Below, one piece after another: positions 1 through 8,795 of a stretch of 64,000 nt of DNA. The DNA lies in NCBI RefSeq assembly GCF_003285265.1, contig NZ_CP030239.1, positions 744,001-808,000 of the forward strand, given 5' to 3'. The stretch is from Paracoccus mutanolyticus. GTDB lineage: Bacteria; Pseudomonadota; Alphaproteobacteria; Rhodobacterales; Rhodobacteraceae. The position numbers and the translations under genes are program-made. The notes under the pieces were generated by a model. The model did not search any database and was not told the DNA's origin. It saw nothing but the letters and a program-made list of their open reading frames with translations. Position 1 is the first letter of the stretch, and each line of letters opens with the position of its first letter.

Positions 1-1299
1 AACCTGCACAACGCCCGCCGCGCGCGCAGCGGCATGGTCAATATCGTCGGCGACCAGGCGACCTGGCACCGCCCGTTCGACGCACCGCTGACCGCAGACA
101 CCGAGTCGCTGGCCCGCACATCCTCGGATTGGGTGCGTACAAGCGCCGCCGCATCCGAAGTGGGTCGGGATGGCGCGATGGCGATGCAGATCGCCCGCCG
201 CCATGGTGGCGGCATCGCGACCCTGATCCTGCCTTCGGATGCGTCATGGGACGGGGGCGGACAGGTGGCACAGCCTTTCCCGGATCTTGCGCCGCCGCCG
301 GTCGATGCCAATGCCGTGGATGGCGCGGCACGCATCCTGCGCGATCACGCTGGGTCGACCCTCATCCTTTTGGGAAGCCGCGCCACTCTGGCGACCGCGC
401 AGGAAGCGGCCTATCGCGTGGCCGCGGCCACCGGCGCCGAGATCCTGGCCGAATATGTCTGCGCCCGCATGAGCCGCGGGCAGGGCCGCGTGCCGATCGA
501 GCGCGTGCCCTATACGCTGGCCGCAGCCAAGGCGCGGCTTGCGCGCTTCAGCCACATCATCCTCGTCGGCGCGCGGCCGCCGGTGGGCTTCTTCGGCTAT
601 CCCGGCCAACCTTCGATCCACCACGATCCGGCGGCGGTCTTCCATATACTCACCCGCCCCGAGCAGGACGAGGTGGCGGCGCTCACCGCGCTGGCCGAGG
701 CCCTTGGTGCGCCGAAAGCCGCGCCTCCCGCTGCCGCGCCGCGGCCCGATATCGCCACCGGCGCCCCCACCCCCGAAGGGCTGGCCCGTACGGTGGCGGC
801 GGTGATGCCCGAGAATGCGATCATTTCGGACGAAAGCATCTCTTATGGTCGGGGCTTCTACGCCGAAACGCATGGCGCGCCGCCGCATGACTGGCTGCAC
901 CTAACCGGCGGCGCCATCGGTGACGGCCTGCCGGTGGGCACAGGTGCCGCCGTGGCGGGCGGCGGACGCCGCGTGATCGGTCTTCAGGCGGACGGCTCGG
1001 CGATGTATTCGCTGCAATCGCTCTGGACCCAGGCGCGCGAGCGGCTTCCCGTCACCACCATCATTCTGTCAAATCGGAAGTACCAGATCCTGATAGGCGA
1101 ATATGGCGGCGTCGGGGCGGTGGCCGGGCCGACGGCGATGAACATGCTTGACCTGTCGAACCCATCGATCGACTGGCTGCACATCGCCAATGGCATGGGT
1201 GTCGAGGCCGCGCGCACCGAAACGCTGGAAGGCTGCGCGGACCTGATGCGCCAAAGCTTCGCGCAGCCCGGTCCGTTCCTGATCGAGCTTATGATCTGA
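1..1299 (+). CDS. Thiamine-diphosphate-dependent enzyme, acetolactate synthase/benzoylformate decarboxylase type (5' partial)
   Basis: The frame is open from base 1, so the N-terminus lies outside the window; about 432 codons remain. The visible start (VNIVGDQATWH) looks like the middle of the pyrimidine-binding domain, followed by a central domain and a C-terminal diphosphate-binding domain. The latter shows the ThDP/Mg motif as ADGSAMYSLQSLW, followed about 17 residues later by LSN. The family does ThDP-dependent carboligation or decarboxylation of 2-oxo acids; the substrate cannot be told. The stop is 4 nt before the ATG of the GMC oxidoreductase, so the two are probably co-transcribed. 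No frame break is seen in the visible part. Confidence 0.8.
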   Translation, partial: NLHNARRARSGMVNIVGDQATWHRPFDAPLTADTESLARTSSDWVRTSAAASEVGRDGAMAMQIARRHGGGIATLILPSDASWDGGGQVAQPFPDLAPPPVDANAVDGAARILRDHAGSTLILLGSRATLATAQEAAYRVAAATGAEILAEYVCARMSRGQGRVPIERVPYTLAAAKARLARFSHIILVGARPPVGFFGYPGQPSIHHDPAAVFHILTRPEQDEVAALTALAEALGAPKAAPPAAAPRPDIATGAPTPEGLARTVAAVMPENAIISDESISYGRGFYAETHGAPPHDWLHLTGGAIGDGLPVGTGAAVAGGGRRVIGLQADGSAMYSLQSLWTQARERLPVTTIILSNRKYQILIGEYGGVGAVAGPTAMNMLDLSNPSIDWLHIANGMGVEAARTETLEGCADLMRQSFAQPGPFLIELMI

Positions 1300-1303
1300 C
1301 GCC

Positions 1304-2955
1304 ATGGGAACTCCGCAGGACGAGGCCCGCGCCCTGATCGACCGCGTCTGGGATGCGGTGGTCGTAGGCACCGGGATCGGCGGCGCGACGCTGGGCCATG
1401 CGCTGGCGCAGGCCGGTCTGTCGGTCCTGTTCCTGGAGCGCGGACAGTTCAACGGAGCGGCCGGAAGCATCGCGGGCGACTGGCTGGAGGCCCTCGTCCC
1501 TGCGCGCCCCGAAGGCCCGAACTCCGAGGAGAGGCGTCGTGCCGGCCGCCTGGACGCGCCGATCTCGGATGTGTCCTCGGGTGAGGCAAAGCCGATCCTT
1601 CCCCTGCTGGGCATCGGAACCGGCGGCAGCAGCGCGCTTTACGGCATGGTGATGGAGCGCTTCTTTCCCTCGGACTTCACCCCCGGCGACTGGTTCTCGA
1701 AATCCGGCGGCGCAAACCTGCCAGAGCGCTGGCCGGTCAGTTATGACGAAATGGCACCCTTCTATGCCCGCGCCGAGGCGCTTTACGGCGTGCGCGCAAC
1801 GCCGGACCCGCTGCACGACTGCGCGGGCGCAAGGGGCATCAAGGAACCGCCGCCCCTTCATGCCGTCAGCCGCGAACTGGCCCAGGGACTGCGCGGGCGC
1901 GGCCTGCATCCCTATCATGTGCCGATGGCCTGCGAATACCGCGACGGCTGCCGCGAATGTCTGGGTTTTCTCTGCCCAATGGCGTGCAAGAACGACAGCG
2001 CGCGGGCCTGCCTGAAACCCGCGCTGGCCAGCGGCAAGGCGCATCTGCTGATCGGCTGCACCGTCGAGCGGATCCGCGCACGGGATGGAGAGGCGGTGGG
2101 CGTCGAAGCCAGCTGGCAGGGCGAAACGGTCTTCATCAAGGGCCGAATAGTCGCGCTTGCGGCAGGCGCTGTGCATTCGCCCGCGCTCCTTCTGCGGTCC
2201 GGCGGGGCGGGAGGGCTGGCAAACGGCTCGGGTCAGGTCGGGCGCAACCTGATGCGCCATCTGATCGACTACTATCTGGTGCGCACCCGTGCTCGGGCCG
2301 AGCCAGGGCCAGTCAAGCAGCTGGCCTTGAATGATTTCTACCATCACGAAGGCACCAAGCTGGGGACGCTCCAGGCCAATGGACGCATGCCACCAGCCCG
2401 TATCGTTGCCGCCGGCCTGCGCGCCGACTGGCGTCCGCATATCGGCCCGTTCGACGCGCTCTGGCCGCTGGCCCGCCCGGCGGTGGAATGGCAGGTGGCG
2501 CGGATGCTTCGGCGCAGCCACATTTTCGTCAGCTTCCTCGAAGACCTTCCCTATGCGGAAAACCGGATCACGTTGGGCGAGGATGGCCGGACCATCCGGC
2601 TTGCCTATAAGATCCCGCCGACCGATCCCGAGCGGCTTGCCCGTCAGCCGGTAATATTCCGCGGCGAGCGGCTTCCGATTTCCGGGTCCGCCCGATCCAT
2701 CGCGCGCATCTGATCGCCATGCTGGCCATGTCTGCGGCATCCTGCCGCTTTGGCGATGATCCGGCGACAAGCGTGCTGGACCGCAACAACCGGACCCATG
2801 AGGTGGCCAATCTCTATGTGGTGGACGGATCGTTCCTGCCCACGAGCGGCGGCACCAATCCCTCTCTTACCATTGCCGCCAACGCGCTGCGCGTCGCCGA
2901 CGCCATGCTGCGGACGGTTTTCGCCAGACCTGAGGAAACGCCTGCGACCCGCTGA
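1304..2955 (+). CDS. GMC-family FAD-dependent oxidoreductase (frame broken near the C-terminus)
   Basis: The N-terminus carries a Rossmann FAD motif (VVVGTGIGGATLGHALAQAG, residues about 18-37). The C-terminus, in another frame from about 2719, has GGTNPSLTIAANALR, the typical GMC end containing the conserved Asn. The frame changes between about 2640 and 2715. Around residues 210-235 there is a cysteine cluster (CEYRDGC, CLGFLC, MAC), which in some GMC enzymes marks an Fe-S or electron-transfer site; that role is inferred. No signal peptide is seen. It follows the ThDP enzyme by 4 nt. The substrate is unknown; oxidation of an alcohol or sugar is expected for the family. Confidence 0.8.
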
Positions 2956-3098
2956 ACGCGGGACGCCGGCATCAGGCGCGCGGACGGTTTATGCGCTTCG
3001 TTGCTGTCCATTTCGGTCCCACTCCGGGCCGCAACCCCGGCACTCCTGCAAATGCCCGTGCAACGTATCGACGCCATAGCGAGGGCGGAACAGGTCGA

Positions 3099-3275
3099 CC
3101 AGCTCCGCGCCGGGGCACACCAGTCGACCCCTTCCAGGAGCATCGACAGCTGCGCCGGTGTCAGCGCCACCTCGCCCTCCTTGGCCGAGGGCCAGACGAA
3201 CCGGCCCCGCTCAAGCCACTTCATGAACCTGCAGCCCGCCTGGCCGTCCCACCAGATAACCTTCACCAGATATTC
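3099..3275 (-). pseudogene. IS66-family TnpB (Orf2) fragment
   Basis: About 59 residues match the C-terminal half of IS66 TnpB: VKVIWWDGQAGCRF, LERGRFVWPSAKEGEVALT, then PAQLSMLLEGVDW. The N-terminal half is missing, and upstream codons do not resemble the family. The fragment begins within a few bases of where a second, oppositely oriented gene remnant ends (3273-3425), so the point near 3274 looks like an old insertion junction. No terminal inverted repeats or other IS66 genes are visible. It is a relic, not a functional element. Confidence 0.7.
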
Positions 3276-3425
3276 GTCGCCGTGAACCTCCGGCGCGAGG
3301 TGACGGCGCCGGTGCTTTGGCTCCTGAGCCGCGGGATCGAGGTAAAGTGCGTCAAGGTCACGCCCTTTGAGCTGGAACAGGGGTTGATCATCGACATCCA
3401 GCAGATCATCCCGACGCCCATCTGA
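3273..3425 (+). pseudogene. C-terminal fragment of a DUF4268/restriction-nuclease-like protein
   Basis: Fifty codons before a TGA read FVAVNLRREVTAPVLWLLSR, then GIEVKCVKVTPFELEQ and LIIDIQQIIPTP. From memory this resembles the segment after the catalytic core in PD-(D/E)XK-type proteins with DUF4268/DUF91-like domains, where strands of this kind precede a final IPLPE-type motif. Only this piece survives. Its left edge coincides with the IS66 TnpB fragment, which suggests an insertion cut the gene. The family name is a tentative recognition; the reading as a gene fragment is firmer. Confidence 0.45.
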
Positions 3426-3507
3426 TAGAGGGCAGGGATCAACCTGGGACCCTGCCATAGCCTCGCCCCAAGCAATTTGAGCGAAGGCGTCACGCTGGCC
3501 CTATCCC

Positions 3508-4884
3508 TTAATCCGGGATCAGCTTGCCCGGATTCATGATCCCGTGGGGATCGAGCGCCTGCTTGATGGCGCGCATCGGGCCCAGCGCCTCGCCGTGCTG
3601 GGCGGCCATCAGGGGGCGTTTGCCGATGCCGATGCCGTGTTCGCCGCTGATCGTGCCGCCGACCGCCAGCGCGCGCTCGGCCATGCGGACGGCGACGCGC
3701 TTGGCGGCGCCAAGCTCGGCCGCGTCGCCGGGCATCACCAGGATCTGGGAATGGAAGTTGCCGTCGCCGACATGGCCGACCATGGGGCCCAGAAGCCCCT
3801 CGGCGCGGATGTCGGCCGCCGCCGCGGCGACGGCTTCGGGCAGATGCGACATCGGCACGCAGACATCCGTCACCACCGCCGTCGCGCCCGGGCGCAGCGC
3901 CAGGCAGGCGCGATAGGCGCCGTGCCGCATCCGCCACAGTTGCGCGCGCTGTTCCGGCGCCGTCGCCCTGTCCACACTGCGGGAGCATTTCGGACCATGC
4001 TCCCGACAGCGGTACGACGTCCCCGGCCGATGTTCCTGCGCATGGGCGAGCCGTGGAAATCGTCTTGCAGGTGTCGCTGTTCGTGCAGGGCCGCGCCCGA
4101 GAAGGCGTTGAAGGCGCGTGCGGCGTCGGCATCGACGAATTCGATCCGCGCCATCGGGATGCCGGACTGGATGGTCATGGTCACGCATTCGACCGCCGCG
4201 TCGAGCGTCGGGAAGGCGCAGACGGCGGCGGCCACCTCCTCGGGCTGGCCATGCAGGCGCAGGGTCAGTTCTGTAATGATGCCCAACGTGCCCTCGGACC
4301 CGACGAAAAGGCCGGTCAGGTCATAGCCGGCGCTGGATTTCGCGGCCCGGGTGCCGGTGCGGATCACGCGGCCGTCGGCCAGCACGACCTGCAGCGCCAG
4401 CCGTTGTCGGCATGGTGCCGTAGCGCACCGCCGTCGTGCCGCTGGCGCGGGTCGCGGCCATGCCGCCGAGGCTGGCGTTGGCGCCGGGATCGACCGAGAA
4501 GAAAAGGCCGGTGGCGCGCAGGTCCTGATTCAACGCCTCGCGCGTGAGGCCGGGCTGGACATCGGCCTGCAGATCGCCCGGGCGGATGTCGAGCACGCGG
4601 TCCATGCGCATCAGGTCGAGGACCAGCCCGCCCTGGGTCGCCAGCGCATGGCCTTCGAGCGAGGTGCCGGTGCCCCAGCCGATGACCGGCACACGGTGTT
4701 CGTGGCAGAGGGCCAGGATGGCCGAGACCTCGTCGGTCGAGAGCGGCCAGGCGACGGCATCGGGCGGGGGCGCGGCATGGGCGGTTTCGGACTGGGCATG
4801 CAGGTCCCGGTCGGCCTGGGCCTGCGAGAAGCGCGGACCCAGCAGGCGAGCCAGGGCATCGCTGGCGGCGGCGGGAATCGGCAT
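3508..4884 (-). CDS. FAD-binding oxidase, D-lactate/glycolate dehydrogenase (GlcD) type, frame-broken
   Basis: Reading from 4884 the protein has the PCMH-type FAD domain (VIGWGTGTSLEGHA, SVDPGANASLGGMAATRASG), then GLFVGSEGTLGIITELTLRL, and a C-terminal half with VGHVGDGNFH and SGEHGIGIGKR, ending NPGKLIPD. Together these define the FAD-oxidase C family that oxidises D-2-hydroxyacids to 2-oxo acids. At least three frame changes are needed (near 4400, 4085 and 3965). The total length, about 458 codons, is normal for the family, so this may be an intact gene with sequence errors. It stands alone with no glcE or glcF beside it, which favours a GlcD/Dld-like single-subunit enzyme. Confidence 0.8.
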
Positions 4885-4977
4885 GGCTCTCCTCCAACTC
4901 GTATGGCAGAGGCTTAGGCCGCGGCGGGGCGAAGGGCAAGCGGGGCAGCGCCCGGCCCGGCGCCACCGGGTCGGGGT

Positions 4978-4998
4978 GGGTATTTGGAAAACGGTGAA
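4978..4998 (+). repeat. Intergenic repeat copy 1 (GGGTATTTGG family)
   Basis: GGGTATTTGGAAAACGGTGA followed by A. It lies just beyond the stop codon of the yedI-like gene, between it and the start of the FAD oxidase gene. Copies recur at 12533, 29437, 37163, 46513 (partial), 54217 and 58172. Confidence 0.7.
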
Positions 4999-5007
4999 AG
5001 CGCTGTC

Positions 5008-5973
5008 TCAGGCCCGGCCGAGGGCGCCGCGGACGGCGCCGATGGCGGGGGTGATGACGTGGTTCGCGACGGGGATCAGGACAAAGCCCAGCATGAGGCC
5101 CAAGATGCCGTCGAAGAAGGCCGTCGTCACCCAGGCAGCGACGCCCGGGGCGGCGGGAAGGGCCTGGGCCGCGGCCTCGGCCATGTGGTGGATCCATTCG
5201 TAGGGCTGGTGTTGGCCCAGGACATGGAGCCCGTGCACCACGATCTGGCCGCCGACCCAGATCATCGCGGCGGTGCCGACGATCGTCAGCACCTTCATGA
5301 AGCCGGGCATGAAGCGCACGATGCCGCGCCCGAGCCCTGCCGTCGCCCCGCCCCGCTGCGCGAGATGCAGGCCCACGTCGTCGGCCTTCACGATCAGCGC
5401 GACGAAGCCGTAGACCGCCACCGTGATGCCGATGGCCACGACCGCCAAGATCAGCGCCTTTTGCCAGATGGTGTCGTTGGTCGGGATCGTGGCCAGCGCG
5501 ATGGTCATGATCTCTGCCGACAGGATGAAGTCGGTCTTGATCGCGCCCTTGACGCGGGTTTCCTCGAGCCCGGCCGCGCCTTCGGGGGTGACGGTCAGGT
5601 GGGGTTCATTGACCTGGTGGTGACTGAGCGCGTGGAGGACCTTCTCGGCGCCCTCGAAGCACAGATAGGCGCCGCCGATCATCAGGAGCGGCGTGATCAG
5701 CCAGGGCGCGAAGGCCGAGAGCAGCAGCGCGATGGGCAGCAGGATCACCAGCTTGTTGAAGAACGAGCCGCGCGCGATCCGCCAGACGATGGGCAGCTCG
5801 CGCGCGGCGGTGAAGCCGTGAACGTATTTCGGCGTCACCGCCGCGTCGTCGATCACCGCGCCCGCCGCCTTGGCCCCGGCCTTGACCGCCTGCCCCGCAA
5901 CGTCGTCGACCGAGGCCGCCGCGATCTTGGCGATCCCCGCCACGTCATCCAGCAGCGCCAGCAATCCGCTCAT
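5008..5973 (-). CDS. yedI: YedI-like inner-membrane protein (DUF808)
   Basis: The 321-residue protein starts MSGLLALLDDVAGIAKIAA and contains ARELPIVWRIARGSFFNKLV, then hydrophobic stretches, then ITPLLMIGGAYLCFEGAEKV. This order and length fit the DUF808/YedI family of multi-pass inner-membrane proteins, whose function is not established. The frame is intact. It is transcribed alone; the next gene upstream, cobS, is divergent. A GGGTATTTGG-family repeat lies directly downstream of the stop. Confidence 0.85.
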   Translation of the reverse strand: MSGLLALLDDVAGIAKIAAASVDDVAGQAVKAGAKAAGAVIDDAAVTPKYVHGFTAARELPIVWRIARGSFFNKLVILLPIALLLSAFAPWLITPLLMIGGAYLCFEGAEKVLHALSHHQVNEPHLTVTPEGAAGLEETRVKGAIKTDFILSAEIMTIALATIPTNDTIWQKALILAVVAIGITVAVYGFVALIVKADDVGLHLAQRGGATAGLGRGIVRFMPGFMKVLTIVGTAAMIWVGGQIVVHGLHVLGQHQPYEWIHHMAEAAAQALPAAPGVAAWVTTAFFDGILGLMLGFVLIPVANHVITPAIGAVRGALGRA

Positions 5974-6111
5974 CCGTCACCTGTCCCGTTGTTTCCTGTT
6001 CCAGAGTGACCACGGAACGCGACGAGGGCAAGACGGGTTCATCCCTGCTGGCGCTTGCGCGCGCTGCCCGAATGCGCAATCAAGGGCCGGATGCGAGGAA
6101 AGGGCCCGACG

Positions 6112-7086
6112 ATGCTGGACGTGAACGCGAAACCGACCGAGGAAATCGACCTGCGCGAGGTCTTCGGCCTTGACAGCGACATGAAGGTCAAGGGCTTTGC
6201 CGAACGCGCCGACCGCGTGCCCGAGATCGACCCGACCTACAAGTTCGACCCGGACACGACCCTAGCGATTCTGGCGGGCTTTGCCTATAACCGCCGGGTG
6301 ATGATCCAGGGCTATCACGGCACCGGCAAGTCGACCCATATCGAGCAGGTCGCGGCGCGGCTGAACTGGCCCTGCGTGCGGGTGAACCTGGACAGCCACG
6401 TCAGCCGCATCGACCTGATCGGCAAGGATGCGATCAAGCTGGTCGACGGCAAGCAGGTCACGGTGTTTCACGAGGGCATCCTGCCCTGGGCGCTGCGCAA
6501 CCCGACCGCCATCGTCTTCGACGAATACGACGCCGGCCGCGCCGACGTGATGTTCGTGATCCAGCGCGTGCTGGAGGCCGAGGGCAAGCTGACGCTTCTG
6601 GACCAGAACGAGGTGATCTCTCCGAACCCGTATTTCCGGCTGTTCGCGACGGCGAACACGGTGGGCCTGGGCGACACCACGGGGCTTTATCATGGCACGC
6701 AGCAGATCAACCAGGGCCAGATGGACCGCTGGTCGCTGGTTTCGACGCTGAACTATCTGAGCCATGACGCCGAGGCCGCCATCGTGCTGGCTAAGAACCC
6801 GACCTACAACACCGAGAAGGGCCGCAAGATCATCAACCAGATGGTGACGCTGGCCGACCTGACGCGCACCGCCTTCATGCAGGGCGACCTGTCCACCGTC
6901 ATGTCGCCCCGCACGGTGATCGCCTGGGCGCAGAACGCCCGCATCTTCGGCGACAACGTGGGCTATGCCTTCCGCCTGACCTTCCTGAACAAATGCGACG
7001 AGCTGGAACGCCAGACGGTGGCCGAGTTCTATCAGCGCCTGTTCGACGAGGAACTGCCGGAAAGCGCGGCGGTCAAGGCGGGGTGA
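6112..7086 (+). CDS. cobS: Aerobic cobaltochelatase subunit CobS
   Basis: The 324-residue AAA+ ATPase has Walker [10 protein letters not shown] (about residue 66), Walker [14 protein letters not shown], and the family stretches [20 protein letters not shown] and [20 protein letters not shown]. CobS and CobT form the ATP-hydrolysing partners of CobN, which inserts cobalt into hydrogenobyrinate diamide in cobalamin synthesis. The ATG at 6112 is chosen because GAGGAAAGG lies 8 nt upstream; the in-frame ATG at 6055 lacks such a site. CobT lies 1.7 kb downstream instead of next door, and the last codons of cobS are duplicated in between. Confidence 0.95.
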   Translation: MLDVNAKPTEEIDLREVFGLDSDMKVKGFAERADRVPEIDPTYKFDPDTTLAILAGFAYNRRVMIQGYHGTGKSTHIEQVAARLNWPCVRVNLDSHVSRIDLIGKDAIKLVDGKQVTVFHEGILPWALRNPTAIVFDEYDAGRADVMFVIQRVLEAEGKLTLLDQNEVISPNPYFRLFATANTVGLGDTTGLYHGTQQINQGQMDRWSLVSTLNYLSHDAEAAIVLAKNPTYNTEKGRKIINQMVTLADLTRTAFMQGDLSTVMSPRTVIAWAQNARIFGDNVGYAFRLTFLNKCDELERQTVAEFYQRLFDEELPESAAVKAG

Positions 7087-7183
7087 TGGGGGCGCAGGAC
7101 CGAGCGCCAGCAATTCGAGCCATGCGAGCACGTCCTATGTTCGCCACGTGAAAGCAGGTGTCTTGATTCGTCTAGCCCCTCAC
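7049..7183 (+). repeat. Direct repeat, copy 1: 3' end of cobS plus downstream sequence
   Basis: The segment runs from AGGAACTGCC inside cobS, through its stop codon, to CTAGCCCCTCAC. A near-identical copy lies at 7318-7458. The coding tail (AAVKAG, stop) and the following ATGCGAGCACGTCCTATGTT are the best conserved parts; copies differ by small indels and substitutions. Confidence 0.8.
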
Positions 7184-7317
7184 ACAAGACGTTGCCCTCA
7201 CCATACCTTCATAGGAGCCAGCTGGATGGGAGCGACCGATGAAGTGCCACCATAGACGGCATTGGCCTCCATGTAGCGTCGGATTGTCTCATATGCATGT
7301 GCTCTTTCATATGCATA
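7184..7317. other. Spacer between the cobS-tail repeats; no gene recognised
   Basis: This 134-bp stretch is less GC-rich than its surroundings and includes ATATGCATGTGC followed by CATATGCATAAGG (two ATATGCAT copies). A minus-strand open stretch crosses it and ends in TSSVAPIQLAPMKVW and a stop, but I recognise no family. It may be the remainder of a small insertion that duplicated the cobS tail. Confidence 0.4.
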
Positions 7318-7458
7318 AGGAACTGCCAAAGCGCGGCGGTCAAGGCGGGGTGATGGGGGCGCAGGACCGTGCGGGAGCCGTGTTGCGAGCCATGCGAGCA
7401 CGTCCTATGTTCGCCACATGATTGCAACAGAAGGCCTTCGCGCGATCTAGCCCCTCAC
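7318..7458 (+). repeat. Direct repeat, copy 2: non-functional cobS tail
   Basis: Second copy of the cobS 3' end. It repeats the ELP, AAVKAG and stop region (with two bases missing after AACTGCC) and the downstream GGGGGCGCAGGACCG and CACGTCCTATGTTCGCCAC blocks, ending CTAGCCCCTCAC immediately before the rhodanese gene's stop. It has no start and is not a gene. Confidence 0.8.
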
Positions 7459-7970
7459 GCCCCCGCCCTGTTCCACGGCATCCGCTGCAACAGCAGCGCC
7501 ATGCCGCACCAGCCGGTGATGCCGGCCAGCGCCAGCATTGCGCCGATCAGCCCGGCCAGGGCAAAGAACGCAGGCGCGACCGCGAACCCTGCCAGCACCA
7601 GCGCCAGCACGATCAGCCCGACCGCGATCTGCACCTGGCGGAACAGCGGCAGCGCGCGCGAAGCGGTGACGACCGGCAGGCCGGCGGCCTTCCAGGCCTC
7701 GATGCCGCCCTCCAGATTGTAGCTCTCGCCTTCGCGGGCGCCCGCAAGCGCGCAGGCCGAGGCGCCGCGTGTCCCGCGCTGGCACTGGAACACCACCCGC
7801 CGCCCGGCCAGGGCGGGCAAGGCCGCCGGCAGGCTGTCCAGCGGCACCGACACCGCCAGCGCCACATGCTCGGCGCGGAATTCCTCGGCCGAGCGCACGT
7901 CGACCAGCACGGCGCTGCCCTCGGCCAGCCAGCGGGCGACCTGGGTTGCGGAAACAAGCGTCTGGGTCAT
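7455..7970 (-). CDS. Rhodanese-domain protein with C-terminal membrane anchor (DUF2892)
   Basis: Residues about 5-110 form a rhodanese domain with LVDVRSAEEFRAEHV and the active-site loop CQRGTRG, whose Cys would carry the persulfide. The C-terminal 60 residues (FRQVQIAVGLIVLALVLAG, then a second hydrophobic run) are a DUF2892-type two-helix anchor, so the domain probably sits at the membrane. The start codon overlaps the stop of the upstream ArsR-type regulator by 4 nt (ATGA), implying translational coupling. The pairing with a BigR/SqrR-like regulator points to sulfide or persulfide handling. The frame is intact at 171 residues. Confidence 0.88.
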   Translation of the reverse strand: MTQTLVSATQVARWLAEGSAVLVDVRSAEEFRAEHVALAVSVPLDSLPAALPALAGRRVVFQCQRGTRGASACALAGAREGESYNLEGGIEAWKAAGLPVVTASRALPLFRQVQIAVGLIVLALVLAGFAVAPAFFALAGLIGAMLALAGITGWCGMALLLQRMPWNRAGA

Positions 7971-8298
7971 TCGGATTTTCCCTCGCAGAAGTGGCGGTAA
8001 AGCACCTGCATGATCTCGGCCACCGCCGGATGCGCGATGCGATAGTAAAGCGTGCGGTGGTCGCGGCGGACGGCGACGATGCCCTCGGCCCTGAGCCGGG
8101 CGAGATGCTGCGACATCGAGGTCTGGCCGATGCCCGTCGCCTGAACCAGCGCGCCGACGTGGCGTTCGCCCTGCGCCAGGCAGCACAGCACCAGCAGGCG
8201 CTGCGGATGGCCGGCCCCTTGATGAAGGCCCGAGGCGCGCCCGAAGCGCTGGCCGCCATGGCGACGAGGTCGGAAAGAAGATCCGGTGGCAGGTTCAT
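7967..8298 (-). CDS. ArsR-family regulator, BigR/SqrR-like, with two conserved cysteines
   Basis: A winged-helix protein of about 110 residues. The N-terminus (MNLPPDLLSDLVAMAASASG) and the remainder (LAQGERHVGALVQATGIGQT, then SMSQHLARLRAEGIVAVRRD) are in different frames, with the break near 8200-8230. A Cys pair at LCC early and a Cys at YRHFC near the end sit where BigR and SqrR carry the two cysteines that form a tetrasulfide on reaction with sulfane sulfur. It overlaps the rhodanese gene (ATGA) and is divergent from the AhpD-like gene, with an inverted repeat between. Repression of both sides by this protein is inferred. Confidence 0.75.
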
Positions 8299-8310
8299 GG
8301 TCGGCCTTTA

Positions 8311-8348
8311 CAATTCATGATTTCCTTATATCAATGATTAATGAATTG
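8311..8348. promoter_or_regulatory. Candidate operator of the BigR/SqrR-like regulator
   Basis: CAATTCAT at 8311-8318 and ATGAATTG at 8341-8348 form a perfect 8-bp inverted repeat with a 22-bp AT-rich spacer. It fills the 67-bp divergent region between the regulator gene and the AhpD-like gene. AT-rich ATTC...GAAT-type sites are typical of this regulator group; binding here is inferred. Confidence 0.5.
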
Positions 8349-8365
8349 ACAAGAGGAGATTCGCC

Positions 8366-8729
8366 ATGACCCCGGACAAGGACTATCCCGCCATCATCGC
8401 CGGCATCGGCGCCTATACGGCCGAGCTGCGTCGCACAGTTCCGCCGGTCATGCAGGGCTTTGGCGCGCTGGCCCGCGCCGCGACCGCCCCGGGCAGCGTC
8501 GATGCCAAGACCAAGGAACTGATCGCCCTGGCGATCGGCGTCACCAGCGCTGCGATGGCTGCATCGGCTTTCACGGCAAGGCGCTGGCGAACTGGGCGCC
8601 AGCCGCGACGAGGTGGCCGAGGTTCTTGGCCGGTGCGTCTGCATGGGCGGCGGGCCAGCGCTGATGTATGCCGCCGACGCGCTGCGCGCCTATGACCAGT
8701 TCGCCGCCGCCTCCGCCCGCGCGGCCTGA
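8366..8729 (+). CDS. Carboxymuconolactone decarboxylase/AhpD-like protein (two frame breaks)
   Basis: After a clear site (AAGAGGAG, 7 nt before ATG), the protein reads MTPDKDYPAIIAGIGAYTAE and SVDAKTKELIALAIGVT. In a second frame follow RCDGCIGFHGKALA, and in a third DEVAEVLGRC and GGGPALMYAADALRAYDQFA. The CxxCxxxH motif (CDGCIGFH) is the redox centre of AhpD-like proteins. Both breaks are explained by one C missing from short C runs (near 8545 and 8595). About 121 residues would be normal for the family. It diverges from the BigR/SqrR-like regulator and probably belongs to the same thiol/persulfide response. Confidence 0.8.
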
Positions 8730-8795
8730 GCGGGACCGACACCGAGGGGCGACTGGCCCCTCGACAGCGGCGGGAATCTGGCCCAAAAACAGGGC

